From: JAWKXU01 sp020446465
GTDB lineage: Bacteria > Pseudomonadota > Alphaproteobacteria > Sphingomonadales > Sphingomonadaceae
Reading direction: 5' to 3'
Assembly (NCBI GenBank): GCA_041396845.1
Contig: JAWKXU010000004.1
Span: 434,001 to 498,000 of the forward strand
Length of the DNA stretch: 64,000 nt
This document shows positions 9,379-18,439 of the stretch, one piece after another (within the stretch, counting starts at the first letter, position 1; each line of letters begins with the position of its first letter). A program made the translations under genes and the position numbers. The notes beneath the pieces were generated by a model that did no database searches, was not told the origin of the DNA, and was given only the letters and a program-made list of their open reading frames with translations.

Positions 9379-10596
9379 GTGGCCAGCAAGGCTCTTCGCC
9401 AGATGGATACGCCCCGGACGGTTCCTGATCGCCCGCCGCACGTGCGTATCGCGCATAATGATACAGCGAACCAAGAGAACGTCGTCGCGCGCGTGGCTGG
9501 ATACGATGAACTTTGCGGGCAGGATTTCATCGCGCGCTGGGACACGCTTGCCCGAAAGGCGAGCGAACCCAATCCATTTTTTGAAAGCTGGTATCTGCTC
9601 CCTTCGCTGGAATGCATGGACCCACAGCATAAAGTCAGCGTGCTTGCCATCGAGAGTGGCACGGGCGAACTTGTCGGCCTGATGCCGTTGCAGCGAAATA
9701 CGGCCTATTACAAATACCCGTTCCCGCATGTGCGTAACTGGGTGCATCCGAACATCTTTCTGGGCACACCCCTTGTCGCTGCAGGGCATGAAAGGGCTTT
9801 CTGGCGGGCGCTTCTGTCCTACCTCGACGGCGCTCCCGGAATGGCCATGTTCGCGCATCTGGCTGAACTGGGCGCCGATGGTCCGCTCTGTTCCGCATTG
9901 GCTAGCCTGTGTCCGGATCAGGACAGGCCGGCTGGTATCGTCCACAACTATGACCGCGCCACCCTCAGCTCAGACCTTGGGGCTGAAGACTATTACGAGC
10001 AGAGTGTGAACAAGAAGCGCCGCAAGGAGTTTGCGCGGCGTGAACGTCGCCTTGGCGAAGAAGGTTCGCTCACCATCGAATTCCTGCGTGATGATACCGA
10101 CATCGAAAGCTGGATCGACGCGTTCCTCGCGCTCGAATCCGCGGGATGGAAAGGCGACGCAGGTTCCGCGCTCCGCTCCACACCCGAAACGGCCCGGCTG
10201 GCGCGCGTTGCCATGGCGGGTGCAGCAAAACGGGGGTTGCTGGATCGTGTGACCCTGCGGCTTGACGGGCGGATGATCGGCGCGCTGACCTCCTTCATGG
10301 CTGCACCGGGTGGGTTTGGATACAAAACCGCCTATGATGAGCGATACGCCCGCTATTCGCCGGGACTCATGCTGCAACGGGCATTCCTCAAAATCCTGGA
10401 ACAGGATGACGTGGACTGGTGCGACAGTTGTGCAGCGCCCGACCACCCCATGATCGACCATTTCTGGCGCGAACGCCGCCGCATTGTGCGCGTGAACGTA
10501 GCCATTGGTGGAACCATGCGCCGGACTGCGGCGAGGATCCTGCTACGAGCCGAACACGCCAAACCCCTTTTGCAGGGCAAGGAGCAATGCCAGTGA
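9379..10596 (+). CDS. GNAT-fold (CelD/FemAB-type) acetyltransferase-like protein
   Basis: A 405-residue protein of the BioF2-like / cellulose-biosynthesis CelD acyltransferase group, a double-GNAT fold. Recognisable features are the N-terminal WDTLARKASEPNPFFESWYL, the central basic run KKRRKEFARRERRL, ESAGWKGDAGSAL, and the C-terminal GYKTAYDERYARYSPGLML, which matches the acyl-CoA-binding GNAT half. Known relatives act in envelope polysaccharide or lipid acylation, but the substrate here is unknown. The start is GTG 9379 with AAAGG about 11 bases upstream, or ATG 9403. It overlaps the next cupin-like gene by 10 bases, so the three genes to 12380 form one operon. Confidence 0.72.
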   Translation: MASKALRQMDTPRTVPDRPPHVRIAHNDTANQENVVARVAGYDELCGQDFIARWDTLARKASEPNPFFESWYLLPSLECMDPQHKVSVLAIESGTGELVGLMPLQRNTAYYKYPFPHVRNWVHPNIFLGTPLVAAGHERAFWRALLSYLDGAPGMAMFAHLAELGADGPLCSALASLCPDQDRPAGIVHNYDRATLSSDLGAEDYYEQSVNKKRRKEFARRERRLGEEGSLTIEFLRDDTDIESWIDAFLALESAGWKGDAGSALRSTPETARLARVAMAGAAKRGLLDRVTLRLDGRMIGALTSFMAAPGGFGYKTAYDERYARYSPGLMLQRAFLKILEQDDVDWCDSCAAPDHPMIDHFWRERRRIVRVNVAIGGTMRRTAARILLRAEHAKPLLQGKEQCQ

Positions 10597-11472
10597 AACT
10601 TGATCTGCCATTCAAAGGTCAGCCGCTTGCAGACAGTGTGTTTGACAACGCCGCGCGCGCGCGGTTCTCCACCAACTATCCTGAAGTTCCCCATAGCCTT
10701 CCCCACAGGTTGAGGGATAACCCGCTGCTAGCTCTCGAAGCGCTCGCACAACTGGGTGAGATGCTTCCTGCCAGCCAGATCGAATACAATCCCGGCGATC
10801 TGCCGATCGGCATTACAGCCAAGCCCGGCGCCAACGGGCTGACCATTGGCGAAACGATCCGCCAGATTGATACCTGTCGCAGTTGGGCCGTGTTAAAGAA
10901 CATTCAGCAAGTGCCTGCCTATGCGGCGCTGCTGGATTCGCTTCTGGCCGAACTTCGCCCGGACATCGAGGCAAAAGACGGGCGACATGCTGACCCCGCA
11001 AGGCTTTATCTTCGTGTCTTCGCCAGAGGCTGTCACGCCTTATCATTTTGACCCTGAACACAACATTCTGCTGCAACTGCGCGGCTCGAAAGTCATGACA
11101 CAGTTCCCGGCAGGCAATGCCCTCTATGCCCCTGATACCGTGCATGAAACCTACCACAGTGGCGGTGGCCGTGAACTGACCTGGCGCGATGAACTGGCCA
11201 CTGGCGGGACTGACTTTGCGCTGGAGCCGGGCGATGCGGTGTTCGTCCCCGTCATGGCTCCGCACTATGTCAGGGTTGGCCCGCAACCGTCCATTTCGCT
11301 GTCAATCACCTGGCGATCAGAATGGAGCTATGCCGAAGCCGACGCGCGGGTCTTTAACAGGAAACTGCGCGCGCTTGGCCTCACGCCACGCGCACCGGGG
11401 CGCTGGCCTGCCACCAATCGCGGCAAGGCGCTGGCATGGCGGATATGCCGTCGGCTGGGTGTGGCAGAATAG
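10587..11472 (+). pseudogene. Cupin-like (JmjC/cupin_8) gene split by a one-base frameshift
   Basis: Starts at ATG 10587 behind AAGGAG (10579-10584), overlapping the acetyltransferase gene by 10 bases. The first frame is good to about residue 130 (LLAELRPDIEAK), then drifts and stops at 11051. The rest of the family sequence (TGDMLTPQGFIFVSSP onward) continues in the +1 frame to 11472. Against the intact paralogue at 11490-12380, the two parts join with no gap in alignment if one A is removed from the AAAA run at 10973-10976. The metal site HFDPEH and the distal PHYVRVG are in the second half. It could be a true mutation, a sequencing error, or (less likely) programmed frameshifting. In an intact form it would encode about 294 residues. 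Confidence 0.8.
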
Positions 11473-11489
11473 ACGCAGAGAGGCCGCCT

Positions 11490-12380
11490 ATGAACGCCCC
11501 CGCCCATCAGCGGTTCACGCCATCGCCCGGCAGTGCAATCGCCACATTTGCGCCGACAGACCTTGCGCGGGTTGCTGAAAGCTATCCCGATCATTCTACC
11601 GTATTTCACCATGCACTTTGCAATCATCCCTTGCTGACAATCGGGTCGCTTGCAGCCCTTGCCAAACGGATGAACCCCGCCCACGTCGAAGTGCGCAAGG
11701 GCAATGTGCCGGTGGATATGCCCGATGGTGGCGCACCGCATACCGGCAACGACCCGGTCAGCGCGCTGCACAATATCGAAACCGCGCAAAGCTGGGTCAT
11801 GTTTCGCTGGGTGCAAAATGATCCGATTTACAAGGCACTGCTGGATGAGCTGCTCCATGAACTGGAAGACATCGTCCGGCCTGCAACCGGGGCGATGCTG
11901 AAACACGAAGCATTCATCTTCGTGTCCTCGCCGCACTGCATCACGCCATTCCATTTCGATCCCGAACACAACGTCCTGCTGCAGATTGCAGGCGAAAAAC
12001 ACTTCAGCATCTTTCCCCCGGCAGACCCTGCAACTGCGCCAGCAACCGCGCATGAAGCATTCCATACGCAGGGCGCCAACATGCTCCATTGGCACGACTC
12101 AATGGCAGAGCGCGGAGCTACCCACACGATGCACCCAGGCGATGCCTTGTACGTTCCGGTCAAATCGCCGCATCATGTGCGCGTGGGCAGCGAACCGTCG
12201 ATTTCACTTTCCGTGACATGGCGCTCTCATTGGAGCGAGCAGGAAGCAGATGCCTGCACTTTCAATGCTTTTCTGCGCAGCAAAGGCATCGCTCCAAAGC
12301 CGACGCGGCAATGGCCGCATGGCAACGCGGGCAAGGCGACTGCCTGGCGAATCATGCGCAAAGTGTGTCGAAACCATTGA
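11490..12380 (+). CDS. Cupin-like (JmjC/cupin_8) domain protein
   Basis: A 296-residue member of the cupin_8 / JmjC-like family, related to 2-oxoglutarate- and Fe(II)-dependent hydroxylases such as asparaginyl or lysyl hydroxylases. The likely metal triad is visible as HFDPEH (His, Asp) and PHHVRVG (distal His) after the turn HPGDALYVPV. The start is ATG 11490; a longer frame from 11436 runs into the preceding gene. It is a tandem paralogue of the broken gene just upstream, sharing blocks such as AQSWVMFRWVQ, FIFVSSP and SISLSVTWRS. Whether it hydroxylates a protein or a small molecule cannot be told. Confidence 0.8.
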   Translation: MNAPAHQRFTPSPGSAIATFAPTDLARVAESYPDHSTVFHHALCNHPLLTIGSLAALAKRMNPAHVEVRKGNVPVDMPDGGAPHTGNDPVSALHNIETAQSWVMFRWVQNDPIYKALLDELLHELEDIVRPATGAMLKHEAFIFVSSPHCITPFHFDPEHNVLLQIAGEKHFSIFPPADPATAPATAHEAFHTQGANMLHWHDSMAERGATHTMHPGDALYVPVKSPHHVRVGSEPSISLSVTWRSHWSEQEADACTFNAFLRSKGIAPKPTRQWPHGNAGKATAWRIMRKVCRNH

Positions 12381-12413
12381 CGACTCGCCAAATTGGTCGG
12401 AAATAGAGGCATC

Positions 12414-13298
12414 ATGGAATATCCCAAGACTCCTGAACAACGCGTGGCAGACCTCGTCCTGCTGCTCGATATGGAGCCTCGGGGGCTTGATCGTTTTGCA
12501 GGACACCGCGCCCGCGGATTACAAGGGCGGCTGTTTGGCGGACAAGTCGTTGCACAGGCGCTTGCTGCGGCAGAACGCACGGTACCGGATGACCGCTCCG
12601 CCCATTCGCTCCATGCCTATTTCCTGCGTCCGGGCAACAACGATCTACCCATTGACTACGCCATCATGCGCGATTTCGATGGCCGCAGCTTTTCCAACCG
12701 CCGCGTCGTCGCCACCCAGAATGGCGAACTTATCCTCAACCTGACGGTTTCCTTTCAGGTCGAACGCGACGGTGTTTCCCACCAAAACCTTATGCCGGAC
12801 GTACCCCAGCCAGAAGATCTGGAATCCGATTATCTCATCAGGCGACGTCATGCAGAGCGCAACGGCTCCACCAGCCAGGTGCATGTGGCCATTCCCGGCG
12901 CTCTCGACATCAGAACTCTGGGTATCGACAGTATCCTGGATGGCGCAATTCAACCCGCAACCGGCCAATGCTGGTTCCGAACCGTAACCCACTTGCCCGA
13001 CGATCCACGGGTCCACCGCGCCGTGCTTGCCTATGCGTCGGACGTGCGGATGCTGCGCGCAACGCTTAACCCCCATCCCTATTCATGGGAGGATACAAGC
13101 CGGGTCAAGACAGCCAACCTCGATCATGCGATCTGGTTTCATGACGATTTTCGCGCTGACGAATGGTTGCTGTATTGTGTCGAAAGCCCCTGGGCCGGGA
13201 ACGGGCGCGGCTTTTGCCGGGGCAATTTCTACACGCGCGAGGGCAAACTCGTCGCATCGGTCGCACAGGAAGGCATGGTCCACGTCATGGACCGCTGA
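12414..13298 (+). CDS. tesB: Acyl-CoA thioesterase II
   Basis: Hydrolyses medium- and long-chain acyl-CoA. It is a double hot-dog protein of 294 residues. TesB hallmarks include GRLFGGQVVAQAL, HSLHAYFLRPG, DGRSFSNRRVVA, LAYASDVRML and SLDHAIWFH-like NLDHAIWFHDDFRADEWLLY, where the catalytic Asp and nearby residues lie. ATG 12414 is preferred to the in-frame 12393 because AGAGGC precedes it and the N-terminus then matches the family. It lies 33 bases after the cupin gene on the same strand and may be read through from it. A repeat element starts directly after its stop. Confidence 0.92.
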   Translation: MEYPKTPEQRVADLVLLLDMEPRGLDRFAGHRARGLQGRLFGGQVVAQALAAAERTVPDDRSAHSLHAYFLRPGNNDLPIDYAIMRDFDGRSFSNRRVVATQNGELILNLTVSFQVERDGVSHQNLMPDVPQPEDLESDYLIRRRHAERNGSTSQVHVAIPGALDIRTLGIDSILDGAIQPATGQCWFRTVTHLPDDPRVHRAVLAYASDVRMLRATLNPHPYSWEDTSRVKTANLDHAIWFHDDFRADEWLLYCVESPWAGNGRGFCRGNFYTREGKLVASVAQEGMVHVMDR

Positions 13299-13304
13299 TT
13301 TCAC

Positions 13305-13409
13305 CTATAGCGTTTCGTGAAAAGATTGAATCAGCAGAAACGCTATAGTTGTTTGATTTTCCGCATTTCTTAACCGAAAAAGTCTATCACCTTTTTCTCG
13401 AAATGCTCT
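13305..13409 (+). repeat. Palindromic intergenic repeat, copy 1 (tesB/uvrC)
   Basis: Nearly identical to 15396-15500 (5 differences in 104 bases, counted by eye), in the same orientation. It has two stem-loops. One is CTATAGCGTTTC (13305-13316) with GAAACGCTATAG (13337-13348), a perfect 12-bp stem. The other is GCATTTC (13363-13369) with GAAATGC (13400-13406), enclosing GAAAAAG / CTTTTTC. It lies between the convergent tesB and uvrC genes, and its last two bases belong to the uvrC stop codon. Confidence 0.9.
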
Positions 13410-15357
13410 ATCCTTTCGGATGGTAGAAATCATAGACGCTTTGCGCCACGCCCGCGCTCACACCCGGTGCCCGCTGCAAATCCTGCAATGAAGCAGCACG
13501 CACTTTGCCCGCCGTTCCAAAGTGCAGCAACAGCGCCCGTTTGCGCGCGGGACCAATACCTGGGATCTCGTCCAGCGGGCTTGCCGTAATTGCGCGGCTG
13601 CGCTTTTGCCGGTGAGCGCCGATCACATAACGGTGCACCTCGTCCCGCAAGTTCTGCAAGTGGAACAGCACGGGAGAATTGACCGGCAATGTTTTTTCGC
13701 GCCCATCGGGAAAGTGAAAAACTTCGCGGCCTTCGCGGCCGTGATGCGGCCCCTTGGCGATGGCGATGAGCGGCACGTCTTCAATACCCAGCTCTTCCAG
13801 CGTTTCACGCACGGCAGTCATCTGCCCCTTGCCGCCGTCAATCAGCACGAGATCGGGCCACATGCCGCTTTCCCGCTCCGGGTCTTCGTCCAGCGCGCGG
13901 GCAAAGCGGCGTTCCATCACTTCGCGCATCATCCCGAAGTCGTCATTGGTCTGGGCCGACTTGATGTTGAACTTGCGATACTGGTTTTTGATGAACCCTT
14001 CCGGGCCGGCAACCACCATTGCGCCGACCGCCTTTGCTCCCTGGATGTGCGAGTTGTCGTAGATTTCGATGCGCTGGGGCACATCCGACAATTCCAGAAA
14101 CTCGGCCAGTTCACGCAATGTCCGGGCTTTTGCGCTGCTTTCGGCCTGCCGCCGTTCGAGAGCTTCCTGCGCGTTGCGCCGCGCCTGTTCCACCAGCCGT
14201 CGGCGGTCCCCACGCTGCGGTACAGAAATGGCAACCTTGTGCCCTGCCGCCGTGCCAAGCGCCTGTTCCAGAACCTCCTTATCGTCAGGTTCGCGGTCCA
14301 CCAGAATGACTTTTGCGGGCGGGACTTCCTCATAAAACTGCGCCAGAAAGCTCGCCAGCACGTCCGCCTCGTCCAGGCCTTCGGTATGACTTGGGAAAAA
14401 CGCGCGGTGACCCCAGTTCTGCCCTCCCCGCACGAAAAACGCCTGTATGCCCACTTGCCCGCGACTGGTGGCCAGCGCAAAGATGTCCGCATCGCCCACG
14501 CCTGCCGCGTTAACCGCCTGACTGCCCTGAATGAACGTTGCCGCGCGCAGCCGGTCGCGCAGCATCGCGGCCGTTTCAAAATCCAGCGCATCGGCAGCTT
14601 TCTGCATGTCACTTTCGATCGTGCGCTGCACGTCCGACGATTTCCCGCCGAGGAAATCCCTGGCCTCCCGCACCAGCGCCGCGTAGCTCTCCTTGTCGAT
14701 CCGCCCGACGCATGGGGCCGAGCAACGCTTGATCTGGTAAAGCAGACAGGGCCTGTCACGCCGCGCCATGTAACTGTCTGAGCAACTGCGTAAAAGGAAC
14801 ATCTTCTGCAGGGCGTTGATCGTCGTGTTGACACTGCCCGCACTGGCAAACGGGCCGTAGTAATTGCCTTTCGCTCGCCGCGCGCCGCGATGTTTCATCA
14901 TGCGCGGAAAGTCACTGTCAGCCCGCAGCAGAATAAACGGGAAACTCTTGTCGTCGCGCAACAGCACGTTGTAGGCCGGACGATACCGTTTGATAAGCTG
15001 GGCCTCCAGCAACAGCGCCTCCGCCTCGCTGTTGGTGGTGATAATTTCCATGCTGCGAGTCTGGGAAACCATGCGCTGCAATCGCAGCGGCAACCGCTCG
15101 ACTTGCGTGTAGTTCGCAACCCGGTTCCGCAGCGCTCGCGCTTTGCCGACATAGAGCACATCGCCGCGCGCATCGCACATGCGATAGACGCCGGGCACCG
15201 GCTTCAGCACTTTTACCGTCTCGCGTATAGTGCTGACACCGACAGCCAGATCGGGCTGGGCCGAGCGCACGACATCAACCGCGCGTTCTTCATTGAAGCG
15301 CTCTGCTCCCTGGGGGTGATGCGGGGTTCCGGGCGGAGTGCGGGCCATCGCCTCCAT
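13408..15357 (-). CDS. uvrC: UvrABC excinuclease subunit C
   Basis: Makes both incisions in nucleotide excision repair. The 649-residue protein has the GIY-YIG nuclease (GVY at 56-58, YVG at 69-71) and four Cys at 192, 204, 212 and 216, whose spacing (12, 8, 4) matches the cysteines proposed to hold the iron-sulfur cluster of UvrC. It also has a UVR motif for UvrB at about 244-275, the RNase H-like endonuclease, and C-terminal helix-hairpin-helix motifs (LDEIPGIGPARKRAL and following). The start could be 15357 or the ATG at 15348, which has GGAG directly before it; the first about 45 residues are non-conserved. Its stop codon lies at the edge of repeat copy 1, and copy 2 lies just upstream of its start. 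Confidence 0.96.
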   Translation of the reverse strand: MEAMARTPPGTPHHPQGAERFNEERAVDVVRSAQPDLAVGVSTIRETVKVLKPVPGVYRMCDARGDVLYVGKARALRNRVANYTQVERLPLRLQRMVSQTRSMEIITTNSEAEALLLEAQLIKRYRPAYNVLLRDDKSFPFILLRADSDFPRMMKHRGARRAKGNYYGPFASAGSVNTTINALQKMFLLRSCSDSYMARRDRPCLLYQIKRCSAPCVGRIDKESYAALVREARDFLGGKSSDVQRTIESDMQKAADALDFETAAMLRDRLRAATFIQGSQAVNAAGVGDADIFALATSRGQVGIQAFFVRGGQNWGHRAFFPSHTEGLDEADVLASFLAQFYEEVPPAKVILVDREPDDKEVLEQALGTAAGHKVAISVPQRGDRRRLVEQARRNAQEALERRQAESSAKARTLRELAEFLELSDVPQRIEIYDNSHIQGAKAVGAMVVAGPEGFIKNQYRKFNIKSAQTNDDFGMMREVMERRFARALDEDPERESGMWPDLVLIDGGKGQMTAVRETLEELGIEDVPLIAIAKGPHHGREGREVFHFPDGREKTLPVNSPVLFHLQNLRDEVHRYVIGAHRQKRSRAITASPLDEIPGIGPARKRALLLHFGTAGKVRAASLQDLQRAPGVSAGVAQSVYDFYHPKG

Positions 15358-15395
15358 ATGGAAAGGCTGCGGCCCAAGGACAACGCTTTTCGCCT

Positions 15396-15500
15396 CTATA
15401 GCGTTTCGTGAAAAGATTGAATCAGCAGAAACGCTATAGTCTTCTGATTTTCCGCATTTCTTGACCGAAAAAGTCTATCAACTTTTTCTCGAAATGCTCT
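15396..15500 (+). repeat. Palindromic intergenic repeat, copy 2 (uvrC/TonB receptor)
   Basis: Second copy of the 104-bp element at 13305, with the same two stem-loops: CTATAGCGTTTC with GAAACGCTATAG, then GCATTTC with GAAATGC. Differences from copy 1 are confined to the linker after the first palindrome and two single bases further on. It sits between the uvrC start and the end of the TonB receptor gene, where it could act as a terminator for the receptor transcript (T-rich runs follow the inner stem). Confidence 0.9.
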
Positions 15501-15517
15501 TGCGACAGGCTTGATGC

Positions 15518-17956
15518 TCAGAACATCTTGCGGAAATCAATTTCGAAGAAGCGCCCCGCCGGATCAAGAAAGGCCGGGCTATAGCTGAGCGGCACCACAC
15601 CGTTGTCATCAACCACCCGCTGCTGCGCGTTGAAAATGTTGTCCACCCGGAAAGCCATGCGGCTGTTTTTAAGAAAGCCCACTTTTTCAACCAGGCTCTT
15701 TTGCTGACCGAAATCGACGAACAGGCGCATGTCAAATGTGGCAATGGGGCGGAACCGGAGCGAGGAACTGCCCGGTGCGCCGCTGCCATCCACTTTGCTG
15801 CCGCCGAGGTATTCGCCCGAAAGCCGCAAGCCAAAACCGTTGTAATAAAGCCCGCCTCTCAGTTCGAGTTCGTGACGCGCCTTGGGCGTTGCCGACAGGG
15901 AATCGCCGTGCAGAAGATCGAGAACAGGGCCATCGACACCCACCCGCACAGTCTCATCAAATCGAACTGTATGATAAAGCGCAAGGCTCCACCGCCCGCC
16001 GCGCCTGTTGCCGGGGCCAAAGCCCGGCCCACCGCCGCCCCGGCCACCGCGCGCCTCGCCACCGCCAGCGGCGCTGTTGTCCGCAATCCGGTCGGACACG
16101 TCGATGCCGTAACGCAGGCGACGGCTCTTTTCGCGGTCAAAAGTGATGGGGCGTTCATCGATCTGCACCAGCCCGCCACTTGCATCGCGCAGCACCCGGT
16201 CAGGAAACGCGGCTTCGATTGCGGGCGTCAGTAGAGGAAAGCCCGCAGTCACATTGCGCGAGGTTTCATCAAAATACTCGGCAATGAACCGGGACCGGTC
16301 AAGAATGGGCAAATCCCAGTTCAAGGCGACTTTCCAGTCGCGCTGCTTTTCAGCCTGCAAGTTGGGGTTGCCGCCCGAAATGATGTCCACCAGCACTGTC
16401 TGCCCGGTGACGAAATCATAAACCGTGCTGTCGAGAGTAACCGTTTCCGGCGCACCAAGTTCACTAAGCCCCGGCGCCTGCTCAGCATAGATGTGGCTCA
16501 CTTGCAGGTTGAGCGCACGGGTAATGTCCCAACTGACGCCCGCGCTCCAGTTATAGAGCGTGCCGAAATCGGAAACGTGGTTCACGCCGCCCGAAAAATT
16601 GAGCGACACGGTGCCGATGGCATCCAGCACGCCTGTCTTCCGGCTGGTGATGGGCAGCCCAAGCGTAAATCCGGCGCTGGCATCGCCACGCGTCAAATCC
16701 GTCAAAGTGCCGGGATTGCGGGTATCGCTGCTTTGAATGTTGTCCCAGTCAAACCCACCCTTCACGGTCAAGGAAACATCGCCCGCAGGCAAGCGCAAAG
16801 GCGTTCCGGCCAAAGTCAGCAGGCTGCTTGCCGTCTCGCTGTTGCTGCGCGCACGGTCGGTCACGCCGTCGGTGACAAGCCCGCTTGCCAGCAGTGCATC
16901 GGAAGGGGCATCGAGCGCGATCATGCCGGCCAATGCTGCGGATTCCAGCGCAGAAGTATCCGCGCTCGCATCGGTCAAAGTCCGGCTTTCATCGTGCGCC
17001 CAGCTTCCCGTGGCTGTTAGCTGCCAGTTGCCCAGCGGCTTTTGCAGCGTTGCGCCCAGCTCAAACCCGGTGCTGCGGGTTTTCCGGCGGCGCGCGTCAA
17101 AACCCTGCGCTGGCGCCAGCAAAGTACGATAAACGCTCTCGCCCGAATCATCGCTCAGCGTCACAGCATCAAGACCAGAGAGCCGTTCACTGTCAGACCG
17201 CGTCGCAACCGCGCTGATGGCAAGAGAACCATCCAGCCCGCCTTCGCCAAATCCGGTGGACCAGTTGCCTGTAAACTTCAGGTCACGGCTGTCGGCAATC
17301 AGCGTGCGATAGGCCGCAGGGTCCGCATCCCCCGTAAAAGGCACCGTTCCCGATGAGGAAACGCCGCGTTCGGCCTCCGTCAAGGGAGAACTGTCATCGG
17401 CTTCGATGGCAAGGTTGAGCCTGCGCGCACCATCGATACGCACGACGGAAACTTCAAACTCGTTGGTCGAATATCCGCCGCTGCCGGGCCAGCCGTAATC
17501 TGCCTCTACCGTGGTGGACATGAAATTGTCCTTGAGGATGAAGTTCACAACGCGCTGATCGGGCGAAAAACCAAACCGCTGCGCCACTTCTTCGGGCAGC
17601 ACTTCAACGCGGCGGATCGCTTCGGGCGGATAGTTACGCAATTCGCGAAAGCCGGAAATACGCTGACCATTCAAAAGGATGGCAGGATGCCCGCCAGAAC
17701 CTCGCCCCCTTCCCGATGTCGCCTGAGGTGCTATTTCCTGCAGCAGTTCTTCCAGAGAACTCGCTCCGTAACTGGCGATTTCTTCTTCGTCGATCACCGC
17801 AACCGGGGGCTGCGCGGAATCGACAGAACCACGAAAGCGATCTGCCGTCACTACAATCGCATCTTCCGCTTCCGGCAGAGATTCGGAATCGATCGACTGG
17901 GCATAAGCAGGCGTAGCGAGGAAAACGGCCAGGACTGATGAACGCAGAATACGCAA
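15518..17956 (-). CDS. TonB-dependent outer-membrane receptor
   Basis: An 812-residue outer-membrane transporter. A short signal peptide (MRILRSSVLAVFLATPAYA) is followed by a plug domain opening with DAIVVTADRF and containing LEELLQEIAPQ, ILLNGQRISG and AIRRVEVLP, then a barrel ending in Phe (FEIDFRKMF). A Gly-rich loop (GGGEARGGRGGGGPGFGPG type) lies around residue 660. The start is TTG at 17956, supported by AAGGAAG six bases upstream and by the intact signal peptide. No regulator adjoins it; 220 bases separate it from the divergent infA, with no recognisable riboswitch. The substrate is unknown; unlike the receptor at 25232 it lacks an STN domain. Confidence 0.85.
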   Translation of the reverse strand: MRILRSSVLAVFLATPAYAQSIDSESLPEAEDAIVVTADRFRGSVDSAQPPVAVIDEEEIASYGASSLEELLQEIAPQATSGRGRGSGGHPAILLNGQRISGFRELRNYPPEAIRRVEVLPEEVAQRFGFSPDQRVVNFILKDNFMSTTVEADYGWPGSGGYSTNEFEVSVVRIDGARRLNLAIEADDSSPLTEAERGVSSSGTVPFTGDADPAAYRTLIADSRDLKFTGNWSTGFGEGGLDGSLAISAVATRSDSERLSGLDAVTLSDDSGESVYRTLLAPAQGFDARRRKTRSTGFELGATLQKPLGNWQLTATGSWAHDESRTLTDASADTSALESAALAGMIALDAPSDALLASGLVTDGVTDRARSNSETASSLLTLAGTPLRLPAGDVSLTVKGGFDWDNIQSSDTRNPGTLTDLTRGDASAGFTLGLPITSRKTGVLDAIGTVSLNFSGGVNHVSDFGTLYNWSAGVSWDITRALNLQVSHIYAEQAPGLSELGAPETVTLDSTVYDFVTGQTVLVDIISGGNPNLQAEKQRDWKVALNWDLPILDRSRFIAEYFDETSRNVTAGFPLLTPAIEAAFPDRVLRDASGGLVQIDERPITFDREKSRRLRYGIDVSDRIADNSAAGGGEARGGRGGGGPGFGPGNRRGGRWSLALYHTVRFDETVRVGVDGPVLDLLHGDSLSATPKARHELELRGGLYYNGFGLRLSGEYLGGSKVDGSGAPGSSSLRFRPIATFDMRLFVDFGQQKSLVEKVGFLKNSRMAFRVDNIFNAQQRVVDDNGVVPLSYSPAFLDPAGRFFEIDFRKMF

Positions 17957-18178
17957 GAGGGCTTCCTTTCAACGGGCTTTCAGGCTTGCCCTCTCCCGGC
18001 AAAAACACGCGAACCGTCTTTCGGTTTCCCGCATCCCCATCGATAAGTCCCGGAAATGAACGCACAATGACCCGGCAGGCAATCCGAAACAGGATTTGCG
18101 GCTTTTCTTTGCCTTTTTCATCGCTCGCCGCTATGGCGCGCGGCCATGACATACAACGAAAACGGATATTGAGCGCCC

Positions 18179-18424
18179 ATGGCGAAAGAAGAACTGCTCG
18201 AAATGCGCGGCAAGGTGGTCGAACTGCTGCCGAATGCCATGTTCCGGGTGGAACTCGAAAACGGTCATGAAATCCTGGGCCACACGGCCGGGAAAATGCG
18301 CAAGAACCGCATCCGCGTTCTGGTGGGTGACGAAGTGCTCGTGGAACTGACCCCTTACGACCTGACCAAGGGCCGCATCACTTACCGCTTCATGCCGGGA
18401 CGCGGCGGCCCCGGCCCGCAATAA
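18179..18424 (+). CDS. infA: Translation initiation factor IF-1
   Basis: OB-fold factor that blocks the ribosomal A site during initiation. It has 81 residues; the core of about 72 (MAKEELLEMRGKVVELLPN to ITYRF) is canonical, and the C-terminal tail PGRGGPGPQ is a small Gly/Pro extension. ATG 18179 begins the gene after a gene-free divergent region of about 220 bases from 17957. It is followed closely by maf, the RNase E/G-like gene and yacG on the same strand, with short gaps or overlaps, forming an operon. Confidence 0.97.
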   Translation: MAKEELLEMRGKVVELLPNAMFRVELENGHEILGHTAGKMRKNRIRVLVGDEVLVELTPYDLTKGRITYRFMPGRGGPGPQ

Positions 18425-18439
18425 GGGGTGCCGCGCCGC

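Noticed and set aside
13522..14781. 419-codon plus-strand frame inside uvrC
   Set aside because: UvrC motifs are intact on the minus strand; the plus-strand translation is featureless.
17957..18178. Possible cobalamin or other riboswitch before the TonB receptor
   Set aside because: No cobalamin-box sequence or consistent stem set was seen.
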